From Archangium primigenium (lineage in GTDB: Bacteria > Myxococcota > Myxococcia > Myxococcales > Myxococcaceae), in NCBI RefSeq assembly GCF_016904885.1, contig NZ_JADWYI010000001.1:9295224-9359223 (forward strand): a stretch of 64,000 nt of DNA. The letters run 5' to 3'. The translations under genes and the position numbers were made by a program. Positions 8,822-18,677 of this stretch are shown here, piece by piece. The notes beneath the pieces were generated by a model that worked only from the letters and a program-made list of their open reading frames with translations, made no database searches and was not told where the DNA came from. Positions within the stretch are counted from its first letter, which is position 1. Each line of letters begins with the position of its first letter.

Positions 8822-10375
8822 TTGCGATCGCCTGCCACGGGCACCGTCCTCAACGTCAACGACACCGAAGCCAGCCGGTACCTCTCCACCGCGACGCTGC
8901 GCCTCGCCGGCCATCAGGTCATCGAGGCCACGGGTGGCCGCGAGGCCCTCGAGCGCGCGGAGGCGGACCAGCCCGACATCGTCCTGCTCGACATCAAGCT
9001 GCCGGACCTGGATGGCTACACGGTGTGCGAGCGCATCAAGGCCAACCCCCGCACCGCGCACATCGCCGTCATCCACACGTCCGCCACGTACGTCACCGCG
9101 GACAAGAAGGTCCGGGGCCTCAAGAGCGGCGCGGACGTGTACCTCACCCAGCCCTTCGATCCCGAGGAGCTCACGGCCACGGTGGCCTCCGTGCTCCGGA
9201 TGCGCGTGCTGGAGCAGGAGGCGCGCCGCCGGGCCCGGCAGCTCGAGGAGCTGGACCGGCGCAAGGACGAGTTCCTCGCCATGCTCGCCCACGAGCTGCG
9301 CAACCCCCTGGCCGCCATCAACACCGCCGTGGCCCTGGTCCGCCAGGGCGACACGCCCGACACCCAGCCCGCGCGCATGCACGACATCATCCAGCGCCAG
9401 ACGCGCCACCTGGTGCGCATGGTGGACGACCTGCTGGAGGTCAGCCGCATCACCCGCGGGCACGTGGAGCTGCGCCGCACCCGCGTGGACCTGGCCGCCC
9501 TGCTCCAGCAGGTGCTCGAGCACACCCGGCCGGTGATGGAGCGCCGGGGCCTCGCCCTGCACGTGCCGCCCCCCCGGGCCCCGCTGTGGATGGAGGGTGA
9601 TGCGCACCGGCTGGAGCAGATCTTCGGCAACCTGCTCGACAACGCGCTCAAGTACACGCGCGCGTCCGGGACCGTGGCGGTGACGCTGGACACCGAGGTG
9701 GCCGAGGGCCGGCGCTGGGCCCGGGTGACGGTGAAGGACAGCGGCGTGGGCATGGAGCGCGACCTGCTGGCGCGCGTCTTCGAGCCCTTCGTCCAGGCGG
9801 ACCGCTCCCTGGACCGGGAGCTGGGCGGACTGGGCATCGGGCTGATGCTGGTGCGCCAGTTCGTGGGCCTGCATGGCGGCGAGGTCACCGCCGCGAGCGA
9901 GGGCCTGGACAAGGGCAGCGCCTTCAGCGTGCGCCTGCCCGTGGACGCCGGGGACGAGGCGCGGGCGGAGTCCGCCCTCCCCGCCCCGGACGCCGCCGCC
10001 CCGGACGCCGAGCCCCGGCGCATCCTCCTGGTGGAGGACAACGCGGACGCCCGGCTCACGCTCAGCGAGATGCTGGAGTTGTGGGGCCATGACGTCGAGG
10101 TGGCGAGCGACGGACTGGAGGGCGTGACCAAGGCCCTGCAGCGCACGGTGCGGCTGGCGGTGGTGGACATTGGCCTGCCCGGACTGGACGGCTACGCGGT
10201 GGCCGAGCGCCTGCGCGCCCAACGGGGCAAGGACATCCGCCTCATCGCGCTCACGGGCTACGGCACGCCCGAGGCCAAGCGGCGCGCGCTCGACGCGGGC
10301 TTCGACGTGCACCTCACCAAGCCCGTCAACCTGGAGGAGCTGGCGCGCCTGCTGCGCGACCTCTCGCCGCCCTGA
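8822..10375 (+). CDS. Hybrid histidine kinase: REC-HisKA-HATPase-REC
   Basis: 517 residues, soluble. Residues about 8-125 are a receiver domain, 145-210 the dimerisation domain with phospho-His H157 in LAHELRNPL, 255-375 the ATPase domain (N box NLLDNALKY, DSGVGM, GLGIGLML), and about 400-515 a second receiver with acceptor D449 and intact LTKP. The first receiver is degenerate: the acidic pair reads NVND and the conserved Lys is Gln (Q110 in LTQPF), although D57 remains. No sensor or membrane segment is present, so input probably comes through the first receiver. Start TTG 8822 has CCGGAG eight bases upstream. It is an orphan with no partner regulator beside it. Confidence 0.92.
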   Translation: MRSPATGTVLNVNDTEASRYLSTATLRLAGHQVIEATGGREALERAEADQPDIVLLDIKLPDLDGYTVCERIKANPRTAHIAVIHTSATYVTADKKVRGLKSGADVYLTQPFDPEELTATVASVLRMRVLEQEARRRARQLEELDRRKDEFLAMLAHELRNPLAAINTAVALVRQGDTPDTQPARMHDIIQRQTRHLVRMVDDLLEVSRITRGHVELRRTRVDLAALLQQVLEHTRPVMERRGLALHVPPPRAPLWMEGDAHRLEQIFGNLLDNALKYTRASGTVAVTLDTEVAEGRRWARVTVKDSGVGMERDLLARVFEPFVQADRSLDRELGGLGIGLMLVRQFVGLHGGEVTAASEGLDKGSAFSVRLPVDAGDEARAESALPAPDAAAPDAEPRRILLVEDNADARLTLSEMLELWGHDVEVASDGLEGVTKALQRTVRLAVVDIGLPGLDGYAVAERLRAQRGKDIRLIALTGYGTPEAKRRALDAGFDVHLTKPVNLEELARLLRDLSPP

Positions 10376-10387
10376 CGCGCGCTGGGG

Positions 10388-10876
10388 CTAGCGGCGCACC
10401 TCGGGCGGTACCTGGGCGAGCCAGCCCACTTCCAGGACGGCCCAGAGCCCCAGGAGCACCGCCTCGGCGGCGTCGTGCTTGAGCGAGGTGGGCCGGGGCG
10501 CGTCGGACCAGTCGATGACCCGGCGCGCGAGCCCGTCGGCCGCCTCCTTGGCGAGGCCTCCCGTGCGCTGCTCCCGGGCATACAAGAGCCGCGCGCGCCA
10601 GTCCTGGGCGGACACGCGCAGCACGGGCAGGGCCCGCCGCGCCGCCTCGCGCTCCCACACCTCGGCGATGGCGCCGCCGCCCTCCACCACCAGCCACGCG
10701 AGCGGCGCGGCGGCGTGCAGCACCGCGGGCACCGCGCGCTTGAGCCGCGACTGGGTGCCGAAGTTCTGCGAGCGGTACCAGCGCAGCCGGCCGTCGGCGC
10801 CATAGCGGGCCAGCCCCGCGCGCAGACCGAGGTCCACCGCGAGCAGGCCCGGCGCCTCGGCCGGCACGTCACTCAC
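10388..10876 (-). CDS. RuvC/RNase H-fold-like protein, unknown role
   Basis: 162 residues. The pattern fits the RuvC-type RNase H fold: strand 1 with acid D15 (LLAVDLGLRAGLA), then hydrophobic strands, E65 at the end of a strand (WLVVEGGG), and a C-terminal helix with H134 D135 xx E138 (KHDAAEAVLLGLWA), comparable to the D/E/DxxD set of RuvC. The start overlaps the stop of the TolC gene by four bases (ATGA), so translation is coupled to an efflux operon with which it has no obvious functional link. It could be an inactive or active nuclease, or a conserved myxobacterial protein of unknown role. The fold is inferred from motifs only. Confidence 0.65.
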   Translation of the reverse strand: MSDVPAEAPGLLAVDLGLRAGLARYGADGRLRWYRSQNFGTQSRLKRAVPAVLHAAAPLAWLVVEGGGAIAEVWEREAARRALPVLRVSAQDWRARLLYAREQRTGGLAKEAADGLARRVIDWSDAPRPTSLKHDAAEAVLLGLWAVLEVGWLAQVPPEVRR

Positions 10877-12273
10877 CGGGGCGTGGACTGCTCGCCCGCG
10901 GGCTCGAGCGACGCGGCGATGCGGCCCGCCGACGCGGCCAGCTCCACGCGGCGCACTTCCAGGGAAGCCCGGGCCTGGGCGGCGTTGCTCGCGGCGAGGA
11001 AGCGCCGGTTGTCCGCGTCCGACATCTCCAGGCTCGTGGCCACGCCGGCCTTGTAGCCGGCCGCCACCTGCTGCTGCACCCGGGCGGCGAGCTGCGCCTG
11101 GGCCTCGGCCTGCGTCAGGGCCGCGCGCGCCGCCTCCAGGTTGGCCTGGGCCGCCACCCAGTTGGCGTGGGCCTTGGCGCGCGTGGACGCGAACTGCGCC
11201 CGGGACTGCTCCAGCCGCGCCTCGTCCTCGCGCAGCGCCGCGTAGCGCTGGCCCCGGTCATACAGGGGCAGGCTCGCCGCCACCGCCAGCTCGTAGGAGG
11301 TGTTGCGCCCGGTGAAGCCCGTGTTGGAGTTGTAGAGGCCCTTGCCCTGCGCCACGAGGCTCGGCAGCCAGGAGAAGCGGTCGAAGCGCACCTTGCCCTC
11401 GCTGGCCTTCACCGCCAGGGCCGCCGCGCGCACCGCGAAGGTGTCCTCCCAGGGCGTCTGGTCCTCGGGGGGAATCACCCAGCGGGGCGTGCCCGCCTCC
11501 TCGAAGACCGTGGGCTGCACGGGCTCGCCCACCAGCGCCCCGAGCAGCGCGAGCAGTTGGGTGTACTGGCCGGACAGCTGCGCGAGCTGCACGCGCGCCT
11601 GGGCCGTCTCCGTCTGGGCGCGCAGGAGCGCCGCCTCCACCGTCATGCCCACCGCGAGCTGGGCCTTGGCCTCGCCCTCGCGCTGCAGCGCCACCGTCTC
11701 CGCCTCGCGCGCCGCGTCCATGAGCTGCAGAATGCCCTGCAAGCCCAGGTACGTGCGCGCCACGCCCAGCAGCACCTGCTCGCGCGCCTCCAGGGCGCCA
11801 AACTCCGCCGCCCGCGCCCCGTCCTTGGCCGGGCCGATGAGGAAGACGCCCGCGGGGGTGAAGAGCGGCTGGGACACCTGCACCGTGGCGTAGCGCGAGT
11901 TCTGCCCGGTGATGACGACGGGGCCGGGGATGGCGCCCGGGTTGACGGGGGCCAGGCCGAACACCCCGCCCACCAGGCCGGTGATGGCGCCCAGGTCGAA
12001 CGTGGCCGGGGCGTTGGTGTGGACGAACTGGGCCCCCAGGGACAGGTCCGGCTGCCACGCCGTCCAGGCGCGGCGCACGCCCGCGGCGGCGATGGCGGCC
12101 TGGGCGCGCGCGGCGGCCACGTCCGGGCTCTGCTTCGCGGCCAGGGACAGCGTCTCCTGGAGCGTCGCCGTGCGACGCGTGCCGGGCGCGGGGGCCTCGG
12201 GCGCCTGGGCGAACCCAGCGGCGGGCGACAGGGCGGCGAGGAGCAACAGGGTGAGGGAGCGGCGAGGCGACAT
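10873..12273 (-). CDS. TolC-family outer membrane efflux channel
   Basis: 466 residues with a signal peptide (MSPRRSLTLLLLAALSPAAGFAQA). The body is the duplicated outer membrane efflux repeat: long alanine/glutamine-rich helices (AALTQAEAQAQLAARVQQQVAAGYKAG and similar) separated by beta segments. TolC trimers form the outer channel of tripartite pumps. It is the fourth gene of a tetR-MFP-RND-TolC unit, 42 bp after the pump gene, and overlaps the RuvC-like gene downstream. Confidence 0.92.
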   Translation of the reverse strand: MSPRRSLTLLLLAALSPAAGFAQAPEAPAPGTRRTATLQETLSLAAKQSPDVAAARAQAAIAAAGVRRAWTAWQPDLSLGAQFVHTNAPATFDLGAITGLVGGVFGLAPVNPGAIPGPVVITGQNSRYATVQVSQPLFTPAGVFLIGPAKDGARAAEFGALEAREQVLLGVARTYLGLQGILQLMDAAREAETVALQREGEAKAQLAVGMTVEAALLRAQTETAQARVQLAQLSGQYTQLLALLGALVGEPVQPTVFEEAGTPRWVIPPEDQTPWEDTFAVRAAALAVKASEGKVRFDRFSWLPSLVAQGKGLYNSNTGFTGRNTSYELAVAASLPLYDRGQRYAALREDEARLEQSRAQFASTRAKAHANWVAAQANLEAARAALTQAEAQAQLAARVQQQVAAGYKAGVATSLEMSDADNRRFLAASNAAQARASLEVRRVELAASAGRIAASLEPAGEQSTPR

Positions 12274-12315
12274 GGGAACGGTCCGGGAGGCGGTGGGGGG
12301 GCCCCCGACGCGCGG

Positions 12316-15300
12316 CTAGGCGGCGCGGTCGGAGGACTGGGACGGGGACACGTCGTCGGAGGCGGGCAGGTGCACCGGAGCGGACCCGGCGGGAGCGGCG
12401 GGCGCGGCCTTGCCGAACAGCCGGCTCAAGGACAGGTGCTCGACGCCCGCGAACACCACCGGCACCACCAGCAGCGTGAGGAAGGTGGAGGTGATGACCC
12501 CGCCGATGACGGCGATGGCCATGGGGGCGCGGAACTCGCTGCCCACGCCCTGACCGATGGCGGTGGGCACCATGCCGATCGCCATGGCGGCGCTCGTCAT
12601 GAGGATGGGGCGCAAGCGGCGCGGACCCGCCTTCATGAGCGCCTCGTCCACCGTGGCGCCCTCGCGCAGGTACTGCAGCGCGCCGTCCACCAGGAGGATG
12701 GCGTTCTTCGTCACCAGGCCCATGAGCAGGATGATGCCGATCATCGCGCCCATGGAGACGTGGAAGCCGCCCAGGGCCAGGCCCAACAGCGCGCCCACGA
12801 GCGCCAGCGGCAGGGACACCATGATGGTGAAGGGGTGCAGCAGCGACTCGAACTGGCTGGCGAGCACCATGTAGATGAAGACGAAGGCCATGAGGAACGC
12901 CACGCCGAAGGCGTCGTTCTGCTCGGTGAGCATCTTCATCTGCCCGTCGTAGATGAGCGAGTAGCCGGGCGGCAGCGGGTGGGCCGCCACCTGGGCGCGG
13001 AACTGGTTGGCCACGTCCCCCAGCGGCGCGTCCTTGAGCTGCGAGTAGATGGCGATCTGCCGCTGGCGGTTCTCGTGCTCGATGACGCTCGGGCCATCGC
13101 GCAGCTCCACCCGGGCCACGTCCGACACCGGCACCATGCCCTTGGGCGTGGCCACCAGCAGCTGGCCCACGCGCTCGGGCGTGTCCCGGTCCTTGGCCGA
13201 CAGGCGCACGCGGATGTCCGTCTCGTCCACGCCCTCGCGCAGCTTGGCGCTCACGTCACCGCCGATGGCCAGGCGCAGCTGCATGGCCAGCGCCGCGGCG
13301 CTCACGCCCAGGTCCTTGGCGCGCGCCCGGTCGATCTCGATCGCCAGCTCGGGCTTGGGCGGGTTGAAGTCCACGCGCACGTCCGAGGTGCCCTTGATGT
13401 CGCGCAGGTAGCCCGCGAGCCGCTCGGACTCCTCGTGGATCTTCGCCAGGTCCGGGCCCGTGACGCGCACGATGATGGGGTAGAAGTCCCCACCCAGGCC
13501 GTCGATGACGGGGGGATCCATCATCATCAGGCGCGTGGCCACCAGCTCCGGCGCGAGCCGCTCACGCGCCTCCTCCTTGATGGCCTGGATGCCCCGGGTG
13601 CGCTCGTGCTTCTGCGTGGTGAGCACCCGGATGCGCGCCTTGTTGACGTCGCCGTTCTCCCCCACGATGGAGTAGATGTCCGTCACCTCGGGGATGCCGC
13701 GCAAGAGCTTCTCCGCCTGGGCCACGCGCGCCCCCGTCTGCTCCAGGTTGGAGGCATCCGGGAGGATGAGCTGCACGAGGAACTGGGAGCGATCCTCGGG
13801 GGACATGAACTCCACGCCCATGCGGCTGGCCACGCCGAAGGACATCACCAGCACCGCCACGGTGACGCCCATGGTGAGCCACTTGTGGTTGAGCGTCGCG
13901 CGCAGGATGCGGGCGTAGACGCGCTCGCTGCCATCCAGGAAGCCGCGGATGGAGCGCGCCAGGGCGTTCTCCTGGTGGTGCTCGCCGGGCTTGCGCTGCT
14001 TGGCCAGACGCGCGGAGAGCATCGGGTCGAGCGTGAAGGAGATGAAGAGCGAGATGAGCACCGCCACCGAGATGGTGATGCCGAACTGCTGGAGGAACTT
14101 GCCCACCATGCCGGGCATGAAGGCCACCGGCACGAACACCGCCACCAGGGCCAGCGTGGTGGCGAGCACCGCCAGGCCCACGTCACTCGTGCCCTTGGAG
14201 GCCGCGGACACCGGATCCTCGCCGTTCTCCAGGCGGTGGGTGATGGCCTCGCGCACCACCACCGCGTCGTCGATGAGCAGACCGATGGCGAGCGACAACG
14301 CCAGGAGCGTCATCTGGTTGAGCGAGTAGTCCAGGGCGTACATCACGAAGAACGTGCCCACCACGGACGTGGGCAGCGCGAGCGACGAGATGAACGTGCC
14401 GCGCGGATCCAGCAGGAACACGAGGATGATGAGCACCGCCATGGCGCCGCCGAAGATGAGCGCCACCCACACCTCGTGCGCGTTCTCCTTGATGGGCACC
14501 GACTGGTCGATGAGCAGCGTGGCCTGGAAGTCGTGGCCCAGCGTGGGCCCGAGCGTCGCCATGGCCTTCTTCACCGCGTCGCTCACGGCCACCGTGTTGG
14601 AGCCGGGCTGCTTGACCACCTCCAGGATGACCGCGTCGTTGCCGTTGAGGCGCGTGGTGGTTCGCCGCTCGGCCGCGCCGTCCGTCACGGTGGCGATCTC
14701 CTCCAGCCGCACCTGGGCGCCCGTGCGGCTCTGGGCCACCGGCAGCTGGCGCAGCTCCTCCACGCTCTTGAACTGGCCGAGCGAGCGCACCGTGAGCTCC
14801 GTGGAGCCCAGCTGCAGCCGGCCCGCGGGCAGGTCCAGGTTCTCCATGCCGATGCGCTGGCCCACCTCGGAGGCGGACACGCCCACCGCGCGCGCCTTGT
14901 CCAGGTCGATGTCCACCTGGATCTCCCGCACGTCACCGCCGTTGATGCGCACGTCCGCCACGCCCTCGAGCTGCGCGAGCGCCGGCTTGAGCTTGTCCTC
15001 GATGAGCTTGCGCACCGTGCGCGAGTCGGCCTGGGCGCTCGCCGCGTACGTCAGCACCGCCACCGCCGAGATGTCCACGCGGCTGACCACCGGCGCGTCC
15101 GCGTCCTGGGGCAGCTTGTTGGCCACGCCGGACACCTTGTCGCGCACCTCCTGCACCGCCCGGTCCAGGTTCGCCGAGAGCTTGAACTGCACCACCACCG
15201 TGCCCACGTTCTCGCGGCTGAAGGAGTGGATCTTCTCCACGCCGCTGATGCCGGCCACGGCATCCTCGAGGGGCTTGATGACCTGGGTCTCGAGCTCTCC

Positions 15301-15468
15301 GGGGCCCGCGCCCTTGTACACGGTGTTGACCACCACCACGGGGATGGCCACGTCCGGGAAGAGGTCCGTGCCCAGGCGGCCGAACCCCATCACCCCGAGG
15401 ACGATGAGGCAGAGGGACATCATGGCCGTGAAGATCGGCCGGCGAATGGAGACGTCGCTGAGGAGCAT
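12316..15468 (-). CDS. RND efflux pump, inner-membrane transporter (HAE/AcrB type)
   Basis: 1050 residues, the normal size for AcrB-type pumps. It starts [17 protein letters not shown], and has the FPDVAIP and pore motifs, two large periplasmic loops, and the TM4 proton-relay aspartates in [16 protein letters not shown]. The C-terminal half repeats the six-helix pattern ([38 protein letters not shown]). It exports hydrophobic compounds driven by the proton gradient. It lies between the membrane fusion protein gene (35 bp gap) and TolC. Substrates cannot be predicted. Confidence 0.95.
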   Translation of the reverse strand: MLLSDVSIRRPIFTAMMSLCLIVLGVMGFGRLGTDLFPDVAIPVVVVNTVYKGAGPGELETQVIKPLEDAVAGISGVEKIHSFSRENVGTVVVQFKLSANLDRAVQEVRDKVSGVANKLPQDADAPVVSRVDISAVAVLTYAASAQADSRTVRKLIEDKLKPALAQLEGVADVRINGGDVREIQVDIDLDKARAVGVSASEVGQRIGMENLDLPAGRLQLGSTELTVRSLGQFKSVEELRQLPVAQSRTGAQVRLEEIATVTDGAAERRTTTRLNGNDAVILEVVKQPGSNTVAVSDAVKKAMATLGPTLGHDFQATLLIDQSVPIKENAHEVWVALIFGGAMAVLIILVFLLDPRGTFISSLALPTSVVGTFFVMYALDYSLNQMTLLALSLAIGLLIDDAVVVREAITHRLENGEDPVSAASKGTSDVGLAVLATTLALVAVFVPVAFMPGMVGKFLQQFGITISVAVLISLFISFTLDPMLSARLAKQRKPGEHHQENALARSIRGFLDGSERVYARILRATLNHKWLTMGVTVAVLVMSFGVASRMGVEFMSPEDRSQFLVQLILPDASNLEQTGARVAQAEKLLRGIPEVTDIYSIVGENGDVNKARIRVLTTQKHERTRGIQAIKEEARERLAPELVATRLMMMDPPVIDGLGGDFYPIIVRVTGPDLAKIHEESERLAGYLRDIKGTSDVRVDFNPPKPELAIEIDRARAKDLGVSAAALAMQLRLAIGGDVSAKLREGVDETDIRVRLSAKDRDTPERVGQLLVATPKGMVPVSDVARVELRDGPSVIEHENRQRQIAIYSQLKDAPLGDVANQFRAQVAAHPLPPGYSLIYDGQMKMLTEQNDAFGVAFLMAFVFIYMVLASQFESLLHPFTIMVSLPLALVGALLGLALGGFHVSMGAMIGIILLMGLVTKNAILLVDGALQYLREGATVDEALMKAGPRRLRPILMTSAAMAIGMVPTAIGQGVGSEFRAPMAIAVIGGVITSTFLTLLVVPVVFAGVEHLSLSRLFGKAAPAAPAGSAPVHLPASDDVSPSQSSDRAA

Positions 15469-15503
15469 GGAGGAAGGCGCTCGGAAGGGGGCGGCGGGAA
15501 GGA

Positions 15504-16607
15504 CTACTTCACGGAGACGCGGGTGCCGTCGGTGAGCGAGGGCATGGGGTACTCGACGACCTTGTCCAGGGGCGCGGCGGCCTTGACGACGACCTCACGC
15601 AGGCCGCGCTCGAGCACCTGCACGTCCACGCGGCGCACCTCGCCGGAAGCGGCCACCACGAGCACGTGGTCTCCCCCCGTGCTGCCCAGGGCGCTCACCG
15701 GCAGGGCCTGCGCCTCCTGGGCCTCGCCGAGCGGCAGCACCACACGCGCCAGGGTGTTGGCCGTGAAGCGCCCGTCCTTGTTGGGCACGAGGATGTCCAC
15801 CGGGATGCGGCGCGTGGCCGCGTCCGCCGAGGGAATCACCGTGCGGATGACGGCCTCGTCGGTGAAGACACCGCCGCCCACCATCTCCACGCGCACGCGG
15901 GTGCCCGGCTTGAGGCGCGAGCGCGAGGACTCGGCCACCGTCGTCTTGAGCAGGAGCGCGCCCAGGTTCTCCACGGTGAAGAGCGACACGCCCGGGCCCA
16001 CGATGGCACCCACCTGCTCGGGCGCGTCGATGATGGTGCCCGCGAAGGGCGCCTTGAGCTCGTGCCGGCGCCGGCCCGCCTGGGCCTGGGCGAGCTGCGC
16101 CTTGGCCGCGAGCAGCTGGGCCTCGGCCTGACGCGCCTGGGTGCTGGCGGTGCGGTTGGCCAGGTCACTCACGTTGCCCTGTTCCTGGAGCTTCGCGTTG
16201 CGGCCGGCCACGTCGGTGGCCATGGCGGCGCTCACCTCGGCGGCGGCCACCGCGGCCTGGGCCTGGGCGAGCTGGGCGTCGGAGATCTCCGGGTTGAGCT
16301 GGGCGAGCACCTGGCCCGCCTGGACCTCCTGGCCCTTCGTCACGCGCACCTTCTCCAGCCGGCCGCCCACCTCGAAGCCCACCTGGAGCGACTGGGCGGG
16401 AAAGAGCGTGCCCGTCACCTCCTCGCGCGGCACGCTGCGCACGGCCCGCGGCGCGGCGAGCGACACCACGGGGGCGCCCTGCTGAGCGGCGGCGGCGGGG
16501 GCCTGGGTGGGCGCGGCTTCCGCGCGGCAGCCGGAGAGGGGAAGCGCGGTGGCGGCGATGCCCACGGCCGCGAGCCCGGCGACGAACGGCGTCCTGGTGA
16601 GTTTCAC
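15504..16607 (-). CDS. RND efflux membrane fusion protein (HlyD/AcrA type), lipoprotein
   Basis: 367 residues. The N-terminus has a lipobox (LPLSGC, Cys27), so it should be anchored to a membrane. It is followed by the split lipoyl domain (VGGRLEKVRVTKGQEVQAGQVLAQL ... APFAGTIIDAPEQVGAIV), a coiled-coil hairpin rich in Ala/Gln (about residues 105-185), a beta-barrel, and a C-terminal membrane-proximal domain. It bridges pump and TolC. The start overlaps the tetR stop by four bases, indicating translational coupling. Confidence 0.93.
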   Translation of the reverse strand: MKLTRTPFVAGLAAVGIAATALPLSGCRAEAAPTQAPAAAAQQGAPVVSLAAPRAVRSVPREEVTGTLFPAQSLQVGFEVGGRLEKVRVTKGQEVQAGQVLAQLNPEISDAQLAQAQAAVAAAEVSAAMATDVAGRNAKLQEQGNVSDLANRTASTQARQAEAQLLAAKAQLAQAQAGRRRHELKAPFAGTIIDAPEQVGAIVGPGVSLFTVENLGALLLKTTVAESSRSRLKPGTRVRVEMVGGGVFTDEAVIRTVIPSADAATRRIPVDILVPNKDGRFTANTLARVVLPLGEAQEAQALPVSALGSTGGDHVLVVAASGEVRRVDVQVLERGLREVVVKAAAPLDKVVEYPMPSLTDGTRVSVK

Positions 16608-17365
16608 GGTCCTGACCTCGGGGTGCTGCGGGTACGGGAAAGCGCGCGGGCCGGGGCCCGGCGGGAAGGGGTCGCCTCCGCGGCGCGCGGGGCGACGGCG
16701 GGGCGGGAAGAAGCGTCACGGGGCACGCAGCCCTCGCGGATGAGCCGGTGGATGGAGCGCGCCCACGCGGCCAGGTCCGGCTTCTCCTCCGTCTGGCACA
16801 TGCGCTGGGCGAGCAGCACGTAGGTGCCCACGATGAGCGAGCCGATGACCTCCGAGGGCACGTCCGTGCGCAGCGCGCCGCGCGACTGCAGGCGCTGGAA
16901 CTCCTGCGACACGTGCTCCACCTCGCGGTCCACGTAGCTCCACATCACCGACTCGAACTCCGTGCCCTGGCTGCCGCGGATGAGCACGTGCATCACGTCG
17001 CGGTAGCTCCACATGAGCTCGAGCGTGCGCAGGTCGCCCTCGGTGCTCACGCGCAGGAGCTGCTCGTAGCGCTCGGAGCCCTCGGCCACGTCGTGGATCT
17101 CCACCGGGCCATGCTCCAGGAAGAAGCATTCCGTCTCGCCGCGCCGCTGCTCGATGATGGTCTGCAGCTCCGCGGAGAAGACCCCCAGCACCTCGCCGAA
17201 GAGCGCCTCCTTGGACTCGAAGTGCAGGTAGAAGGCGCCCTTGGACAGGCCGCACGCGGCGGTGATGTCCTCGATGCGCGCCCCCTTGAGGCCCTTCTTC
17301 ATGAACTCCGCCCGGGCGGCGGACAGCAGCGAGGCGCGAGCGTGGGGGTCTGCGGGGCGGGCCAT
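16604..17365 (-). CDS. TetR-family repressor of the RND operon
   Basis: 253 residues. The N-terminal HTH (about residues 10-55) is typical: AARAEFMKKGLKGARIEDITAACGLSKGAFYLHFESKEALF. The ligand-binding helical domain follows. The last about 45 residues are Arg/Ala/Pro-rich and disordered, an extension beyond the usual 190-220. It is first in the efflux operon and overlaps the next gene, so it probably represses its own promoter. A quasi-palindrome sits 10 bp upstream of its start. Confidence 0.92.
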   Translation of the reverse strand: MARPADPHARASLLSAARAEFMKKGLKGARIEDITAACGLSKGAFYLHFESKEALFGEVLGVFSAELQTIIEQRRGETECFFLEHGPVEIHDVAEGSERYEQLLRVSTEGDLRTLELMWSYRDVMHVLIRGSQGTEFESVMWSYVDREVEHVSQEFQRLQSRGALRTDVPSEVIGSLIVGTYVLLAQRMCQTEEKPDLAAWARSIHRLIREGCVPRDASSRPAVAPRAAEATPSRRAPARALSRTRSTPRSGP

Positions 17366-17374
17366 GAGGCGCCA

Positions 17375-17396
17375 TTTCTAACCCGCTGGTCAGAAA
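17375..17396. promoter_or_regulatory. Candidate TetR operator
   Basis: A 22-bp imperfect palindrome, 18 of 22 positions symmetrical, with outer arms TTTCT and AGAAA and inner ACC/GGT. It lies 10 bp upstream of the tetR start, where an autoregulatory site is expected. A second short palindrome (GGTTCCTGAACC, 17407-17418) follows. Confidence 0.55.
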
Positions 17397-17555
17397 CAGC
17401 CAATCTGGTTCCTGAACCCCGGGTCAACACCCCATTCAATCTATTAATGATATCCACTTATTTTCCTAATCCTGGATTCGGGGTGGGGGAAGGCCCCGGT
17501 TCGCGGTCGGCCCCTGCTAGCGTGGGCCCCTTCTTCTCGTGGGAGTTGCCAACGC
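17397..17555. promoter_or_regulatory. Divergent promoter region, locally AT-rich
   Basis: Between tetR (minus) and the serine hydrolase gene (plus). The stretch 17425-17480 is strikingly AT-rich for this genome (CTATTAATGATATCC and neighbouring bases), which suggests one or both promoters. Exact -10/-35 elements cannot be fixed by eye. Confidence 0.45.
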
Positions 17556-18677
17556 ATGTTCCTGTCTCGCGGGCGCCGCGCCCTCGCCCTCCTCGCCCTG
17601 GTGGCGCCGCTGGCCGCGGGCGCCGAGGAGTGGCCCGGTACCGACTGGCCTCGCGGGGAGATCGCCGCGCCCGCGGAGGCCCTGCGGGCCTTCGAGGCCT
17701 ACGCCTTTCCGCCCCGGGATGACGCCCAATCCAAGGGGGTGCGCACGGACAGCGTGGTGGTCATCGTGGACGGCCACCTCGTCTACGAGCGCTACGCGGG
17801 GGAGAACCGCCCGGAGACGCCCCACCTCACCTGGTCCATCAGCAAGAGCGTGATGGCGACGGTGCTCGGGGTCGCATTCCGGGAGGGGCACTTCCAGCCC
17901 GACGACGCGGTGGCGCGCCACTACCCGCCCTTCGCCCGGCATCCGGACATCCACCTGCGGCACCTGCTGCACTGGGCCTCGGGGCTGGACTGGAGCGAGG
18001 GCTACGAGGCCTCGCCGCTCAAGTCCTCGGTCATCGCCATGCTCTACACGCGGGGGCGCGACGACATGGCGGTCTACACCGCCTCGCGCCCCGCGGTGGT
18101 GCCCCCGGGCACGCGCCACGTCTACTCCAGCGGGGACAGCAACGTGCTGTCGGCCAGCCTCAAGTCCATGGTGGGCGAGGCCTACGCGGACTACCCGTGG
18201 ACGGCGGTGTTCGAGCCGCTCGGCATCACCAGCGCCGTGTGGGAGCGCGACGCGAGCGGCACCTATGTCGGCTCCTCGTACGCGTACATGACGGCGCGCG
18301 ACCTGGCGCGGGTGGGCCTGCTCATGGCGCGCGGGGGACGGTGGAAGGACCAGCAGTTCCTGCCGCCCGCGTGGATGGAGGTGAGCCTCACGCCCTTCGC
18401 GCACTACGTGCCCGACCCGCGGGCCCCCGTCGCCGAGGCGATCCCCGGCGGCCACTGGTGGCTCAACCGCGCCTTCAAGGGCGCGCCCCGGCCGTGGAAG
18501 GACGCGCCCGAGGATACGCTCGCGGCGCTGGGCCACTGGGGGCAGGGCCTGTTCGTGATTCCCTCGGAGAAGATGGTGATCGTCCGCTTCGCGGATGACC
18601 GGGACAGGAGCTTCCGCCAGAACGAGTTCCTCGCGCGGGCGCGGGCGGCGTTCCTGCCGGCGGGAGGTGGACAGTGA
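17556..18677 (+). CDS. Secreted serine hydrolase, beta-lactamase/PBP4-like family
   Basis: 373 residues with a signal peptide (ALALLALVAPLAAGAEE). The class C beta-lactamase-like fold is supported by the SxxK nucleophile motif (WSISKSV), a tyrosine motif (VYSSGDSN) and a C-terminal HWG in place of KTG (GHWGQGLFV). Family members include esterases, D-aminopeptidases and peptidoglycan enzymes; antibiotic hydrolysis is not implied. It overlaps the next small gene by four bases (GTGA), so the two are translated together. Confidence 0.88.
   Translation: MFLSRGRRALALLALVAPLAAGAEEWPGTDWPRGEIAAPAEALRAFEAYAFPPRDDAQSKGVRTDSVVVIVDGHLVYERYAGENRPETPHLTWSISKSVMATVLGVAFREGHFQPDDAVARHYPPFARHPDIHLRHLLHWASGLDWSEGYEASPLKSSVIAMLYTRGRDDMAVYTASRPAVVPPGTRHVYSSGDSNVLSASLKSMVGEAYADYPWTAVFEPLGITSAVWERDASGTYVGSSYAYMTARDLARVGLLMARGGRWKDQQFLPPAWMEVSLTPFAHYVPDPRAPVAEAIPGGHWWLNRAFKGAPRPWKDAPEDTLAALGHWGQGLFVIPSEKMVIVRFADDRDRSFRQNEFLARARAAFLPAGGGQ

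Noticed and set aside
11167-16131. 1654-residue open frame on the plus strand across the RND operon
   Set aside because: It is antisense to four well-supported efflux genes; composition is His/Arg/Gly/Ala-rich nonsense typical of the shadow frame in very GC-rich DNA, and it has no domain.
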